From NCBI RefSeq assembly GCF_048820975.1, contig NZ_JBMEUF010000001.1:2108001-2172000 (forward strand): DNA of 64,000 nucleotides, in the 5' to 3' direction. Under the pieces are notes generated by a model. That model did not search any database, was not told the DNA's origin, and saw only the letters and a program-made list of their open reading frames with translations. Positions within the stretch are counted from its first letter, which is position 1. Every line of letters begins with the position of its first letter. This document shows positions 18,063 through 26,614 of this stretch, piece by piece. The DNA is from Glaciecola sp048820975. Its GTDB lineage: Bacteria; Pseudomonadota; Gammaproteobacteria; Enterobacterales; Alteromonadaceae. A program made the translations under genes and the position numbers.

Positions 18063-19037
18063 TTGACAACAAATAAAAAGCCGAGCAGTAAAAGCGCGAA
18101 GCAAGCCCCTTCAATGCACAGCAGAAATGTGCATAAAAATGGCTACCCCATGGAAGCTTTATGCAAAGCGCACCCTGCACTCAGCGAATATGTTGTGAAT
18201 GCTAAGAGTGGTAAGCAAAGCATCGATTTTGCCAAGCCCCAAGCGGTGAAAGCACTAAACGCTGCATTACTTATGCACTATTACGGTTTAAAAACTTGGG
18301 ATATCCCCCCTGGATACTTGTGCCCTCCTGTACCTGGCCGCGCTGACTACATTCATGGCATAGCCGATATATTAGCTCAATCAAACGCCAAAGCTTTACC
18401 CAAAGAAAGTAAAATACGCGGGCTAGATATTGGCACGGGTGCAAACGCTATTTATCCAATAATTGGCAGTTACACTTATGGGTGGGAATTTGTAGGCTCA
18501 GATATTGATGCGGTGTCAGTTAAATCAGCCGAATTATTAGCTGCCAAAAATCCTTCCCTTACTCCCCTTTTCTCAGTACGTAAGCAAACTGATAAATCAA
18601 AAATTTTTGGTAATATTATTCAGCCAGATGAACATTTTACATTTACTATGTGTAACCCTCCGTTTCATAAGTCGGCCGAAGATGCCGCACTAGGCAGTGA
18701 ACGCAAAGCGAAAGGCTTGAAAGATAATAAGCACAAACGCAATGGTAAAAAACAAACTCAGAATAAGGGCACTAACAGCGCACTTAACTTTGCAGGCACT
18801 CATAATGAGTTATGGTGCGAGGGCGGCGAACTCGCCTTTATTCAGCGCATGATAATTGAGAGCGTGCAATTTAAGCAGCAGGTAGTTTGGTTTACTTGCT
18901 TGGTGTCAAAAGGTGAGCATTTAAAAGCGATAGAAACTAGCCTTAAATACTACAATGTTAACGAGTATAAAATAGTAAACATGGCACAAGGACAAAAGCT
19001 CAGCAGGTTCGTTGCTTGGACGTTTATGTCAGTGTAA
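18063..19037 (+). CDS. rlmF: 23S rRNA (adenine(1618)-N6)-methyltransferase
   Basis: RlmF, the SAM-dependent enzyme that methylates A1618 of 23S rRNA, 324 residues (E. coli form 308). The SAM-binding motif is LDIGTGANAIYP (about residue 122) and the catalytic N6-adenine motif is NPPFHKS (about residue 199). The N-terminal HKNGYPMEALCKAHPAL and the C-terminal AQGQKLSRFVAWTF are family features. A lysine-rich insertion follows the NPPF motif (KAKGLKDNKHKRNGKK). The start is TTG at 18063, supported by GAGGG seven bases upstream; the next ATG is 17 codons inside. Confidence 0.93.
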   Translation: MTTNKKPSSKSAKQAPSMHSRNVHKNGYPMEALCKAHPALSEYVVNAKSGKQSIDFAKPQAVKALNAALLMHYYGLKTWDIPPGYLCPPVPGRADYIHGIADILAQSNAKALPKESKIRGLDIGTGANAIYPIIGSYTYGWEFVGSDIDAVSVKSAELLAAKNPSLTPLFSVRKQTDKSKIFGNIIQPDEHFTFTMCNPPFHKSAEDAALGSERKAKGLKDNKHKRNGKKQTQNKGTNSALNFAGTHNELWCEGGELAFIQRMIIESVQFKQQVVWFTCLVSKGEHLKAIETSLKYYNVNEYKIVNMAQGQKLSRFVAWTFMSV

Positions 19038-19259
19038 TTTAAATTGTAATTTAGCCAGCGTATTTATCAAATAAATTGGCTATTTATGTTTACTGAGTGT
19101 GCTAGTGCTTTTTCAAAAGGTAATACAAAACCTTTCCCCTCATATAATAATTCTTCAGCTAGACATATTTTGTTGCATTTAAAAAGCATCATTGTTCAGT
19201 ATTCGTGCTAAAACTATACAGTATAAAATTCAAACAAGAACAATAAGGGACTACTTCGC

Positions 19260-20147
19260 ATGCTTAGCATTAACCAACTTACTAAAACTTATTCCAATGG
19301 CGTACGTGCTCTTGATGGTATTAATTTAAAAATACCTAAAGGGATGTTTGGCCTATTAGGCCCTAATGGTGCGGGTAAATCATCTCTTATGCGCACCATT
19401 GCAACCTTACAATCTCCTGATTCAGGCAGTATCCAATTTAATGACATTGACGTACTCGCTTCACCTAATGAATTGCGTGAGCGTTTAGGTTATTTACCAC
19501 AGGATTTTGGTGTATATCCGCGAGTAAGTGCAGAGAAGCTGTTAGATCATCTAGCCATACTTAAAGGTTTGAGTAATAAAGCTGAGCGCAAAGAGACTGT
19601 ACAAGGTTTGTTGGTACACACTAACCTTTGGCAGCACAGAGACAAAGCCGTAAGTGGTTATTCTGGTGGTATGCGCCAACGTTTTGGTATAGCCCAAGCT
19701 TTGCTTGGAGATCCCGATTTACTTATTGTTGACGAACCCACTGCGGGGCTTGATCCTGAAGAGCGTAATCGCTTTCATAATCTACTTGTAAGTTTGGGTG
19801 AAGAGAAAGTGATTATTTTATCTACCCATATTGTGGAGGATGTTTCAGAACTTTGCCCTAATATGGCGGTACTAGGGCAAGGGCAAATATTACTTGAAGG
19901 TAATCCCATTGAGCTAACGCACCAACTGGCACAGCGTATTTGGTGCAAGCAAGTAAGCATGGAAGAGCTTAAAGAAATTGAGCAGCAATATAGTTTGATT
20001 TCGTCACGCTTGATTGCCGGCAAACATGTAGTGCATGTTATGTCTGACAACGCGCCTGAGGGCTTTGACCCCGCTCCCGCAAACTTAGAAGATGTGTACT
20101 TTTCAACATTATACAATTCTCGTAAAAACAGCGCGAAAGCGGCATAA
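19260..20147 (+). CDS. ABC transporter ATP-binding protein
   Basis: ATPase subunit of an ABC transporter, 295 residues. Walker A is GPNGAGKSS (about residue 34), the Q-loop lies in GYLPQDFG, the signature is SGGMRQR (about 141), and Walker B is LLIVDEPTAGLDP with the H-loop in STHIVEDV. A C-terminal extension of about 80 residues follows. Start at 19260 follows AAGGGA. It lies 11 nt upstream of the permease/M1-peptidase fusion, with which it forms an operon and presumably a complex at the inner membrane. Confidence 0.95.
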   Translation: MLSINQLTKTYSNGVRALDGINLKIPKGMFGLLGPNGAGKSSLMRTIATLQSPDSGSIQFNDIDVLASPNELRERLGYLPQDFGVYPRVSAEKLLDHLAILKGLSNKAERKETVQGLLVHTNLWQHRDKAVSGYSGGMRQRFGIAQALLGDPDLLIVDEPTAGLDPEERNRFHNLLVSLGEEKVIILSTHIVEDVSELCPNMAVLGQGQILLEGNPIELTHQLAQRIWCKQVSMEELKEIEQQYSLISSRLIAGKHVVHVMSDNAPEGFDPAPANLEDVYFSTLYNSRKNSAKAA

Positions 20148-20158
20148 GGAGCGCTGTT

Positions 20159-23100
20159 ATGTTATTACCCACTCTAGGTTTTGAATGGCGTTATTACTTA
20201 CGCCAACCTTCGTTCATTGTTACCACATTAGTGTTTTTCTTACTGCCCTTTTTAGCCACCGCAACTGATAGCGTGCGCATTGGCGGTGGCGGTAATGTTT
20301 TGTACAACGGAAGTTTTGCCATTGCACAAACCATGTTAATTATGGGCGTATTTGCGCTGTTTCTGTTGGTAAATTTTATTGCTGGTACGGCTACTCGCAA
20401 TCACACATCTAAAATGGGTGAATTAATTTATACCAAGCCAATAAATCCCCTGCATTATCAGTTAGGACGCTTTTTGGGCTCTTTACTTATTACATTAACG
20501 GTATTCGCAGCCGTTCCTGTTGGTATCTTTTTGGGCTCCATCATGCCATGGGTTGACCCTGAGCGCGTAGGCCCAACCAATCTGGCGTTTTATTTTACTA
20601 TTTACTTCTATATAACCGTGCCTGGCTTTTTATCCTTGGGCATGATTTTTTACGCACTTGCGCAGCGTGTACGCTCAATGATGGCCGCTTATTTAACGGC
20701 TTTAGGGGTGTTTATTGTGTATGTTGTAGGTGGCACGCTAACCAGTGAACCTGAGTTTAGAGAAATAGCCGCTCTCCTTGATCCATTTGCTTTACGTACT
20801 TTTGGAGAAATTTCTCGCTATTGGACCGTATTTGATAAAAACGTGAGCGTGATTGCGCTTGATGGTGTGCTACTTCAAAACCGTTTGCTTTGGTTGGGTA
20901 TAGGCAGCGCCACCCTTCTTATTTTTGGTAACTTGTTTTCGTTCAAATGGCAGCAAAACACCAAAAAAGTTAAAGCGAGCAAAGCGTCAAAGCAGGCTGC
21001 TCCAATTGGAAACAGTATTGCGTATAAAGCTTCAGTTAAACACCAATGGCAAAAATTTACGACCACCCTAGCTTTCGAAATGAAACAAGTGCTATTTAGC
21101 CCCGCAATGCTGGTACTAGTGCTATTTAGCATATTTAATTTAACGTCATTATACGCAGTACCATACGGAGGAGCATACGGCACCAACAACATGCCCCTGA
21201 CCCAAACCATGGTGGGTGCCATTGTAGATAACTTTGGCCTAACTATGATTATAGTACTCATTTACTACAGCGGTGAAATAGTATGGCGTGAACGCAGCAG
21301 CGGCATGGGCGATATTATTGATTCAACGCCTGTATTTAATGCTGTATTTTGGGTATCAAAGTTACTGTCAATGTGGGCTGTATTAGCCGTTTTGTTTTTG
21401 GTAGGCATGTTGTTTACCATTTTTTACCAATTAACTAGCGGCTATACAAATTTAGAACTAGGACTATATATCAGCCGGCTATTCTACATAGAACTGCTCC
21501 CTTGGATGTGGCTCACTGTGTTGGTATTTTTTATTCAGGTATTAAGCCCAAATAAATATTTAGGCATGTTATTAGCTTCTGCATATCTTATTGCCAACAT
21601 GGTATTTGAGCAGTTGGGTGTAGAGCACAATATGTGGGATATTGGTTATGGTCCTAGCGTGCTTTATTCTGATCTTAATGGATACGGATGGTTCTTAACT
21701 GGTTTCAATTGGTACATGCTTTATTGGGGGGCTTTAAGCTTAGCATTATCAGTAATTGGCTACGGTTTATGGCAAAGAGGACCTGAAACTAAACTCAAAG
21801 ATCGCATTAAGTTACTAGCATACCAGTTGGGTAAAAGCGGCAAAGCCTTGTTAACAGTTAGCTTAATAGTATTCTTTTCTACGGGTGGTTTTATTCATTA
21901 CAACACCAAAGTGTTAAATGAGTTTGTTGGCCGAGATGAAGGCCTTGACCAACAGGCCGAATATGAACGCCAATTTGTAGAATATGAGCATAGCAACATT
22001 CCCGTTGTGACTGCGGTGAATGCCTTGGTTGATATTTTTCCTCATGAACGAAAAATTGAAGCCCGCGCAGATATTGCATTTAAAAACAAAGGCGAAACGC
22101 CCATTGAACGAGTATTAGTTTCGCTTCCACAGCACACACCAACATGGGAAATAAATTTAGCACGAGCAGAAGTAGTTGAAGTACTAAAGGGCTATCGCAC
22201 AGCTTGGCTTGAGTTTTCCCCAGCACTTGCGCCAGGAGAAGAACTAGAGGGCAGTATTAGTGTGGTGCGAGAGCACAAAGGCTTTAAAGACCGCGGTTTT
22301 GATTTAGAACTTGCCGAAAATGGCACGTTCATAAACAACTATTCCTTATTTCCTTCATTTGGTTTCAACACTGATTGGTTGATTAGCGATAGGCACGAAC
22401 GTCGTAAACGCGATTTACCCGAACGTCCGCGAACGAATAAGCTTGAAGATACAAGTAAGTACACTCAAAATTTCTTCGGTAGCGGTGTTGATTTCATTGA
22501 CTTTGAAACAACAGTATCCACTTCTGAAGAACAAATTGCGATTGCGCCTGGCTACCTACAAAAAGAATGGACTGAAAATGGTCGTAGATATTTTCATTAC
22601 AAAATGGATGCTCCTATGGTGGCGTTCTTTTCCTTTTTGTCTGCTAAGCATGAAGTAAAGCGTGATGTGCATAAGGGCGTAAATATTGAAGTGTATTATG
22701 ATGCTAAGCATGCTTGGAATGTGGATATTATGATTCAAAGTGTGAAAGATTCTTTGGATTATTTTGAAGCCAATTTTGGCCCGTACCAACATAAGCAAAT
22801 GCGTATTATTGAGTTTCCAGGTTATCGCTCATTTGCGCAAAGTTTTGCCAATACCGTACCCTATTCTGAGAACATTGGCTTCATTGCTGACTTGCGAGAT
22901 CCTGAAGATATTGACTATGTGTATTATGTTACCGCTCACGAAGTAGCTCACCAATGGTGGGGGCACCAGGTAGGGGCAGCTAATGTGCAGGGAAGCCAAG
23001 TAATTTCGGAGAGTTTGTCACAATACAGCGCAATTATGGTGTTAAAAAATCGCTATAGCGAAAATCAAATTCGACGTTTCCTTAAGTATGAACTTGATTC

Positions 23101-23713
23101 ATATTTACGCGGTAGAAGCAGCGAATTTCTCGAGGAAATGCCTTTCATGCGCGCTGAAAATCAGCCATATATTCACTACCGTAAAGGCTCGGTGGTAATG
23201 ATGTCTGTGCTAGACCGCTTGGGCGAAAAACGTCTTAACACAGCCCTTAAGGAAATGGTTGATGAATTTAGATATCAGTCAAATCCTTACCCTACTACCC
23301 TTGATTTACAAGAGGCTCTTTATGCCGTAGCCACGCCAGAGGAAAAGCTATTTATTGCAGATTTATTTGAGCAAATAACCTTGTACGATCTTAAGATAGC
23401 TGATGTAGCAGCAGAGCCGCTAGAAGAGGAATATGAAATTACTATGGTAGTAACTGGCGCTAAATATTCCGCCGATGGGCAAGGAATGGAAACTGAGCAA
23501 GCTCTTGATGAATGGGTTGATATTGCTGTGTTTAGTGAAGATCCTGCTAAGCTAAGCGATGATGCTCAAGTGCTATATAAAGCGAAACATCAAATTAAAA
23601 CAGGCTCAAATACTATAAAAGTAACGGTATCAGACATGCCAACATATGTAGGCGTTGACCCTTTCGTTAAGTTGATTGACCGCGACAGCGGAGATAACGT
23701 GAAAAAGTTATAG
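20159..23713 (+). CDS. ABC transporter permease fused to an M1-family metallopeptidase
   Basis: 1184-residue fusion protein. The N-terminal half (to about residue 580) has some 12 hydrophobic segments in two sets, split by a lysine-rich loop near residue 270, as in ABC-2-type permeases. The C-terminal half is an M1 aminopeptidase-like domain with the zinc motif HEVAHQWWGHQ (about residue 926) and the third ligand Glu in QVISESLSQY, 18 residues on. The last TM at about 560-575 should place the peptidase outside the inner membrane. This architecture is known in Proteobacteria and Bacteroidetes but its substrate is poorly defined. Operon with the ATPase upstream. Confidence 0.92.
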   Translation: MLLPTLGFEWRYYLRQPSFIVTTLVFFLLPFLATATDSVRIGGGGNVLYNGSFAIAQTMLIMGVFALFLLVNFIAGTATRNHTSKMGELIYTKPINPLHYQLGRFLGSLLITLTVFAAVPVGIFLGSIMPWVDPERVGPTNLAFYFTIYFYITVPGFLSLGMIFYALAQRVRSMMAAYLTALGVFIVYVVGGTLTSEPEFREIAALLDPFALRTFGEISRYWTVFDKNVSVIALDGVLLQNRLLWLGIGSATLLIFGNLFSFKWQQNTKKVKASKASKQAAPIGNSIAYKASVKHQWQKFTTTLAFEMKQVLFSPAMLVLVLFSIFNLTSLYAVPYGGAYGTNNMPLTQTMVGAIVDNFGLTMIIVLIYYSGEIVWRERSSGMGDIIDSTPVFNAVFWVSKLLSMWAVLAVLFLVGMLFTIFYQLTSGYTNLELGLYISRLFYIELLPWMWLTVLVFFIQVLSPNKYLGMLLASAYLIANMVFEQLGVEHNMWDIGYGPSVLYSDLNGYGWFLTGFNWYMLYWGALSLALSVIGYGLWQRGPETKLKDRIKLLAYQLGKSGKALLTVSLIVFFSTGGFIHYNTKVLNEFVGRDEGLDQQAEYERQFVEYEHSNIPVVTAVNALVDIFPHERKIEARADIAFKNKGETPIERVLVSLPQHTPTWEINLARAEVVEVLKGYRTAWLEFSPALAPGEELEGSISVVREHKGFKDRGFDLELAENGTFINNYSLFPSFGFNTDWLISDRHERRKRDLPERPRTNKLEDTSKYTQNFFGSGVDFIDFETTVSTSEEQIAIAPGYLQKEWTENGRRYFHYKMDAPMVAFFSFLSAKHEVKRDVHKGVNIEVYYDAKHAWNVDIMIQSVKDSLDYFEANFGPYQHKQMRIIEFPGYRSFAQSFANTVPYSENIGFIADLRDPEDIDYVYYVTAHEVAHQWWGHQVGAANVQGSQVISESLSQYSAIMVLKNRYSENQIRRFLKYELDSYLRGRSSEFLEEMPFMRAENQPYIHYRKGSVVMMSVLDRLGEKRLNTALKEMVDEFRYQSNPYPTTLDLQEALYAVATPEEKLFIADLFEQITLYDLKIADVAAEPLEEEYEITMVVTGAKYSADGQGMETEQALDEWVDIAVFSEDPAKLSDDAQVLYKAKHQIKTGSNTIKVTVSDMPTYVGVDPFVKLIDRDSGDNVKKL

Positions 23714-23743
23714 CCATCTTACAGTCTAATATATTGTGAAGGT

Positions 23744-23770
23744 AAGCGCCGCTCCATTAGCGGCGCTTTA
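23744..23770. terminator. Terminator hairpin between convergent genes
   Basis: A 10-bp GC-rich perfect stem (AAGCGCCGCT, 23744-23753, with 23759-23768) over a 5-nt loop lies 30 nt after the permease/peptidase stop and 70 nt past the LytTR stop on the other strand. The T runs on both sides are short. Confidence 0.7.
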
Positions 23771-23840
23771 ATAACAAGCGAATAATTTCGCGCTCAATAC
23801 CTTAAAAAAGTAATATTCAATAAGCCACGATAGCTTGAAT

Positions 23841-24692
23841 TTATGTGAGCTCGCGCTTAAAGGCATCTTTGTAACGGCGCGACAACATAAGCATTTTGCC
23901 ATTTTTTAATTTCATTTCACTGTCACCGCTAGCTAAGGGCGTGATTGATTCCACCATGTCATATCGCACCGCGTAAGACCTATGTATTCGGCAAAAGCCT
24001 TTATCTTTAATCTGCTCTGTTAAGGCGGTTAAGGTTGCTCTAATTGGATAAATTCTTTCATTAATGTGTAAATTTACATAATTACCTGACGCTTCCAACC
24101 ACTCTACATCATCAATTTTTATAATAAATTCTTTGCCCAATTTTTTAACTAACAGGCGGTCTAAATTGTTGGCAGGTTTAGTATTTTCACCATGCATCAC
24201 TGGGTTAGCCTCACCTTGCAAATGCATAACAATAAATTGATAGCCTTTAATTATTAACACAAAAAAGATAAAGCTCCATAAATCTTTCCTGTATTCATAT
24301 AGCAGTTCAAACCCTACGTTGCCAAAGTCATAATTTCTATTTATGGCTAAATATACAATTTCTCGCATACCCACCATTAAACCCACATGGCTTAAAGAAA
24401 AAACAAGCGAAGCTATGAAATAAATAAATGTTGAGCGTCTTAGAGCTTGCCACTGAATTGGCTCTTTTTTGAGTAAATAAACAATAAGCGGAAATAAGAG
24501 CAAGGTACTTAATGCACTTGAATACTCCCAAACGAAAGGCTCCCATGCGCTGAATAATAAACCGCTAGATTCGCGCCTTTGTTCCATTAAAACCGAGGTA
24601 GCTATAATTGTTGCGTTAATTAAAAAGTAGGCAGTAACAATTAAAATTTCATAGCGCAATTTATATCGCTGAAAGTGAGAAAGGTAGTTCAT
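23841..24692 (-). CDS. LytTR-family transcriptional regulator with membrane N-terminus
   Basis: 283-residue membrane-bound DNA-binding regulator. Four hydrophobic helices span about residues 15-155 (first ILIVTAYFLINATIIATSV), with no receiver domain. The C-terminal LytTR domain (about 175-283) shows the family core IDDVEWLEASGNYVNLHI and FCRIHRSYAVRYDMV, then LSRRYKDAFK. Start at 24692 has GGAAA upstream. It is divergent from the acyltransferase gene at 24829 and convergent with the ABC operon, so the acyltransferase is the most obvious target. This membrane-LytTR arrangement is common in Alteromonadales and its input signal is unknown. Confidence 0.9.
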   Translation of the reverse strand: MNYLSHFQRYKLRYEILIVTAYFLINATIIATSVLMEQRRESSGLLFSAWEPFVWEYSSALSTLLLFPLIVYLLKKEPIQWQALRRSTFIYFIASLVFSLSHVGLMVGMREIVYLAINRNYDFGNVGFELLYEYRKDLWSFIFFVLIIKGYQFIVMHLQGEANPVMHGENTKPANNLDRLLVKKLGKEFIIKIDDVEWLEASGNYVNLHINERIYPIRATLTALTEQIKDKGFCRIHRSYAVRYDMVESITPLASGDSEMKLKNGKMLMLSRRYKDAFKRELT

Positions 24693-24828
24693 AGTTTTCC
24701 GTTAAATTTTCATCACAGCAGGCAACCGCTTGTCCCCAATAGCCGTCAATTAACTCTTTTGCAAATTGAAGGGCATTTAATTGTGTCACACTTTAGGTGC
24801 TAACCAGTTCAAATTTAAGAGTTTTTAT

Positions 24829-26115
24829 ATGCATAGTAGCATCAACAATATACGGGCAATTATCAAGCATTACTTTATACCTAGTAATGAAAACATGTTT
24901 AGCCGGCGCTTCGATCTAGACTGGCTACGGGTGGGCGTTTTTGGACTTCTAATTTTTTATCACATTGGCATGTTGTATGTGCTTAATTGGGAATTTCACT
25001 TTAAAAGCCAGTATCAATGGCAGGGCTTAGAGATGCTAATGCTGCTAGTATCACCTTGGCGTATGGCTATTTTGTGGTTTATTTCAGGTGTCGCTATAAG
25101 GTTTTTGTTGGTAAAAGTAAGCATTGAAAAATTCATATTTTTACGCTCAATACGCTTACTACTGCCGCTCCTATTTGGAATTTTAGTGATAGTTCCGCCG
25201 CAATTATATGTAGAGATGACACAAAAATCAGGTTTAGATCTATCGTATTGGGAGTTTTTACTAGAATTTTTCTCTGCAAACAGTTCAATATTTACTAGCT
25301 ACCAAGCTGGAATTTGGCCACACATTGATGTTAATCATTTATGGTACTTGCGCTCGTTATGGCAGTTTTCACTCATACTCATTTGCCTATTACCCTTGTT
25401 AAATGCAAACAAAACAGAACAATTTATAGACTGGGTCAACCGTAGTCCAGCCCCCCTAGCGCTCATCATTTATTGTTTACCTGTATTCCTTTTACACATT
25501 TTTTGGGACGCCGAAACGCGTAGATACCCACTAGGGTTCTTATTCATGATATACGGTTACTTGAATGCTTGTTCACCTTCATTTTGGCAACAATTACGTA
25601 AACACTTACCCAATTTGCTTAAAATAACACCCTTAGTACTCGCTTTGTTTGTGTGCTTTTATCAATTTATGTGGCTACCTTATGGCGAAACAGCACACCC
25701 AATGTTGCAACTTGCTGGCTTACTAACTTATAGCGTATCAAGAGTATTAGGCGTATTTACCTTGCTAGCACTGGCCTACACATACTTAAATAAAAACTCT
25801 CCTAAGCTTTCGTATTGGTCACAAGGTGTATATGCATTTTACATATTGCATCAAAGCATAATAATAGTGATAGGGTTTGTACTTTCTCAAATCGATTTAG
25901 GTCGCTTTGGATTCATAATTGAACCCGTACTAGTAACTGCAGGTACCATTTCCGGCTGCATGTTATGTTACGAAACAATTCGCCGCAGTAGTTTGCTACG
26001 CCCGTTATTCGGCATGAAGCAGGCAAAAAGCTACCCCCAGTTAGTTAGAACCTTTGGGTATACCATTGCTTTTATCATTATTTTTCCGCTAATTTTAACA
26101 CTAGCCAGCTTTTAA
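24829..26115 (+). CDS. Membrane acyltransferase (acyltransferase-3/OpgC-like)
   Basis: Integral-membrane acyltransferase of the acyltransferase-3 superfamily, about 428 residues with some ten hydrophobic segments. The family N-terminus RRFDLDWLRVGVFGLLIFYHIG carries the conserved His; PWRMAILWFISGVA and WYLRSLWQFS follow. Start is uncertain: TTG 24781, ATG 24829 and ATG 24895 are all in frame; the last directly precedes the conserved part, while 24829 is the first ATG. It acylates a surface or periplasmic glycan or another carrier; substrate unknown. Divergent from a LytTR regulator gene. Confidence 0.83.
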   Translation: MHSSINNIRAIIKHYFIPSNENMFSRRFDLDWLRVGVFGLLIFYHIGMLYVLNWEFHFKSQYQWQGLEMLMLLVSPWRMAILWFISGVAIRFLLVKVSIEKFIFLRSIRLLLPLLFGILVIVPPQLYVEMTQKSGLDLSYWEFLLEFFSANSSIFTSYQAGIWPHIDVNHLWYLRSLWQFSLILICLLPLLNANKTEQFIDWVNRSPAPLALIIYCLPVFLLHIFWDAETRRYPLGFLFMIYGYLNACSPSFWQQLRKHLPNLLKITPLVLALFVCFYQFMWLPYGETAHPMLQLAGLLTYSVSRVLGVFTLLALAYTYLNKNSPKLSYWSQGVYAFYILHQSIIIVIGFVLSQIDLGRFGFIIEPVLVTAGTISGCMLCYETIRRSSLLRPLFGMKQAKSYPQLVRTFGYTIAFIIIFPLILTLASF

Positions 26116-26200
26116 CTTGTGATGGCTCACTGGCCGTTTATTGCAATGGTATTTGCTTTACAAATATAACTATTGAGCGTAGCTAATATGCTGCGCTTAA

Positions 26201-26344
26201 TTACTCCGTTGCCAGCGCTTGTTTAAAAACAGCTTTAAAACGCTCAAAGTCTTCGATGTGGGGAAAATGGCCCAAATTATTAAGTTCATAAAGCTCGGCA
26301 TTAGGAATAAGTGAAGCGGCCTTTTTACCTAGTTGATCATAGCG
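26201..26344 (-). pseudogene. 3' remnant of an alpha/beta hydrolase gene
   Basis: The minus strand encodes 47 residues that match the C-terminus of an alpha/beta-fold hydrolase: YDQLGKKAASLIPNAELYEL followed by a catalytic-His segment NNLGHFPHIEDF and a proper stop at 26201. Upstream of the YDQ segment the sequence breaks into a C-rich repeat tract and a stop codon; no nucleophile elbow or start is present. The rest of the gene has been lost, apparently by a deletion or rearrangement at the repeat. Confidence 0.75.
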
Positions 26345-26462
26345 CCCCCTTTGTCATCCCTCCCCCTTTGTCATTACCGCCCCTAGCTATTGCCGTCCCC
26401 TAGTTATTGCCGTCCCCTAGTTATTGCCGCCCCCCTTTGTCATTACCGCGAAGGCGGTAAAC
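26345..26462. repeat. Imperfect tandem repeat tract with a TTACCGC hairpin
   Basis: Units of about 20 nt resembling CCCCCTTTGTCATTACCGC repeat with variation (CCCCTAGTTATTGCCGT and relatives). The tract ends in the hairpin TTACCGC-GAAG-GCGGTAA at 26443-26460. The same hairpin and flanking CTTTGTCA and AAACTC occur at 56423-56440 and 57329-57346, so this is a dispersed family. It abuts the truncated hydrolase gene. Confidence 0.8.
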
Positions 26463-26614
26463 TCCCTCCATTATTAAGAATATTGATGTGACAGGCTTCG
26501 GTAGCAATATCGCAAAGAGGCTAAGGTCTTATCAATGGTGGTCGATAAGTTAAATGAAGGAGCTGAAGCGTTAAAACACCCAATCACAGGCAATTAAAAC
26601 GAGCTACCTAAATA
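26463..26614. other. Gap before the GGDEF-EAL gene with a possible gene remnant
   Basis: Between the repeat tract and the GGDEF-EAL gene no complete gene is visible. An open frame at 26505-26597 (plus) reads QYRKEAKVLSMVVDKLNEG and ends in KHPITGN and a stop. It looks like the C-terminal tail of a protein whose front is missing, but I cannot identify it. The GGDEF-EAL promoter must lie here. Confidence 0.25.
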
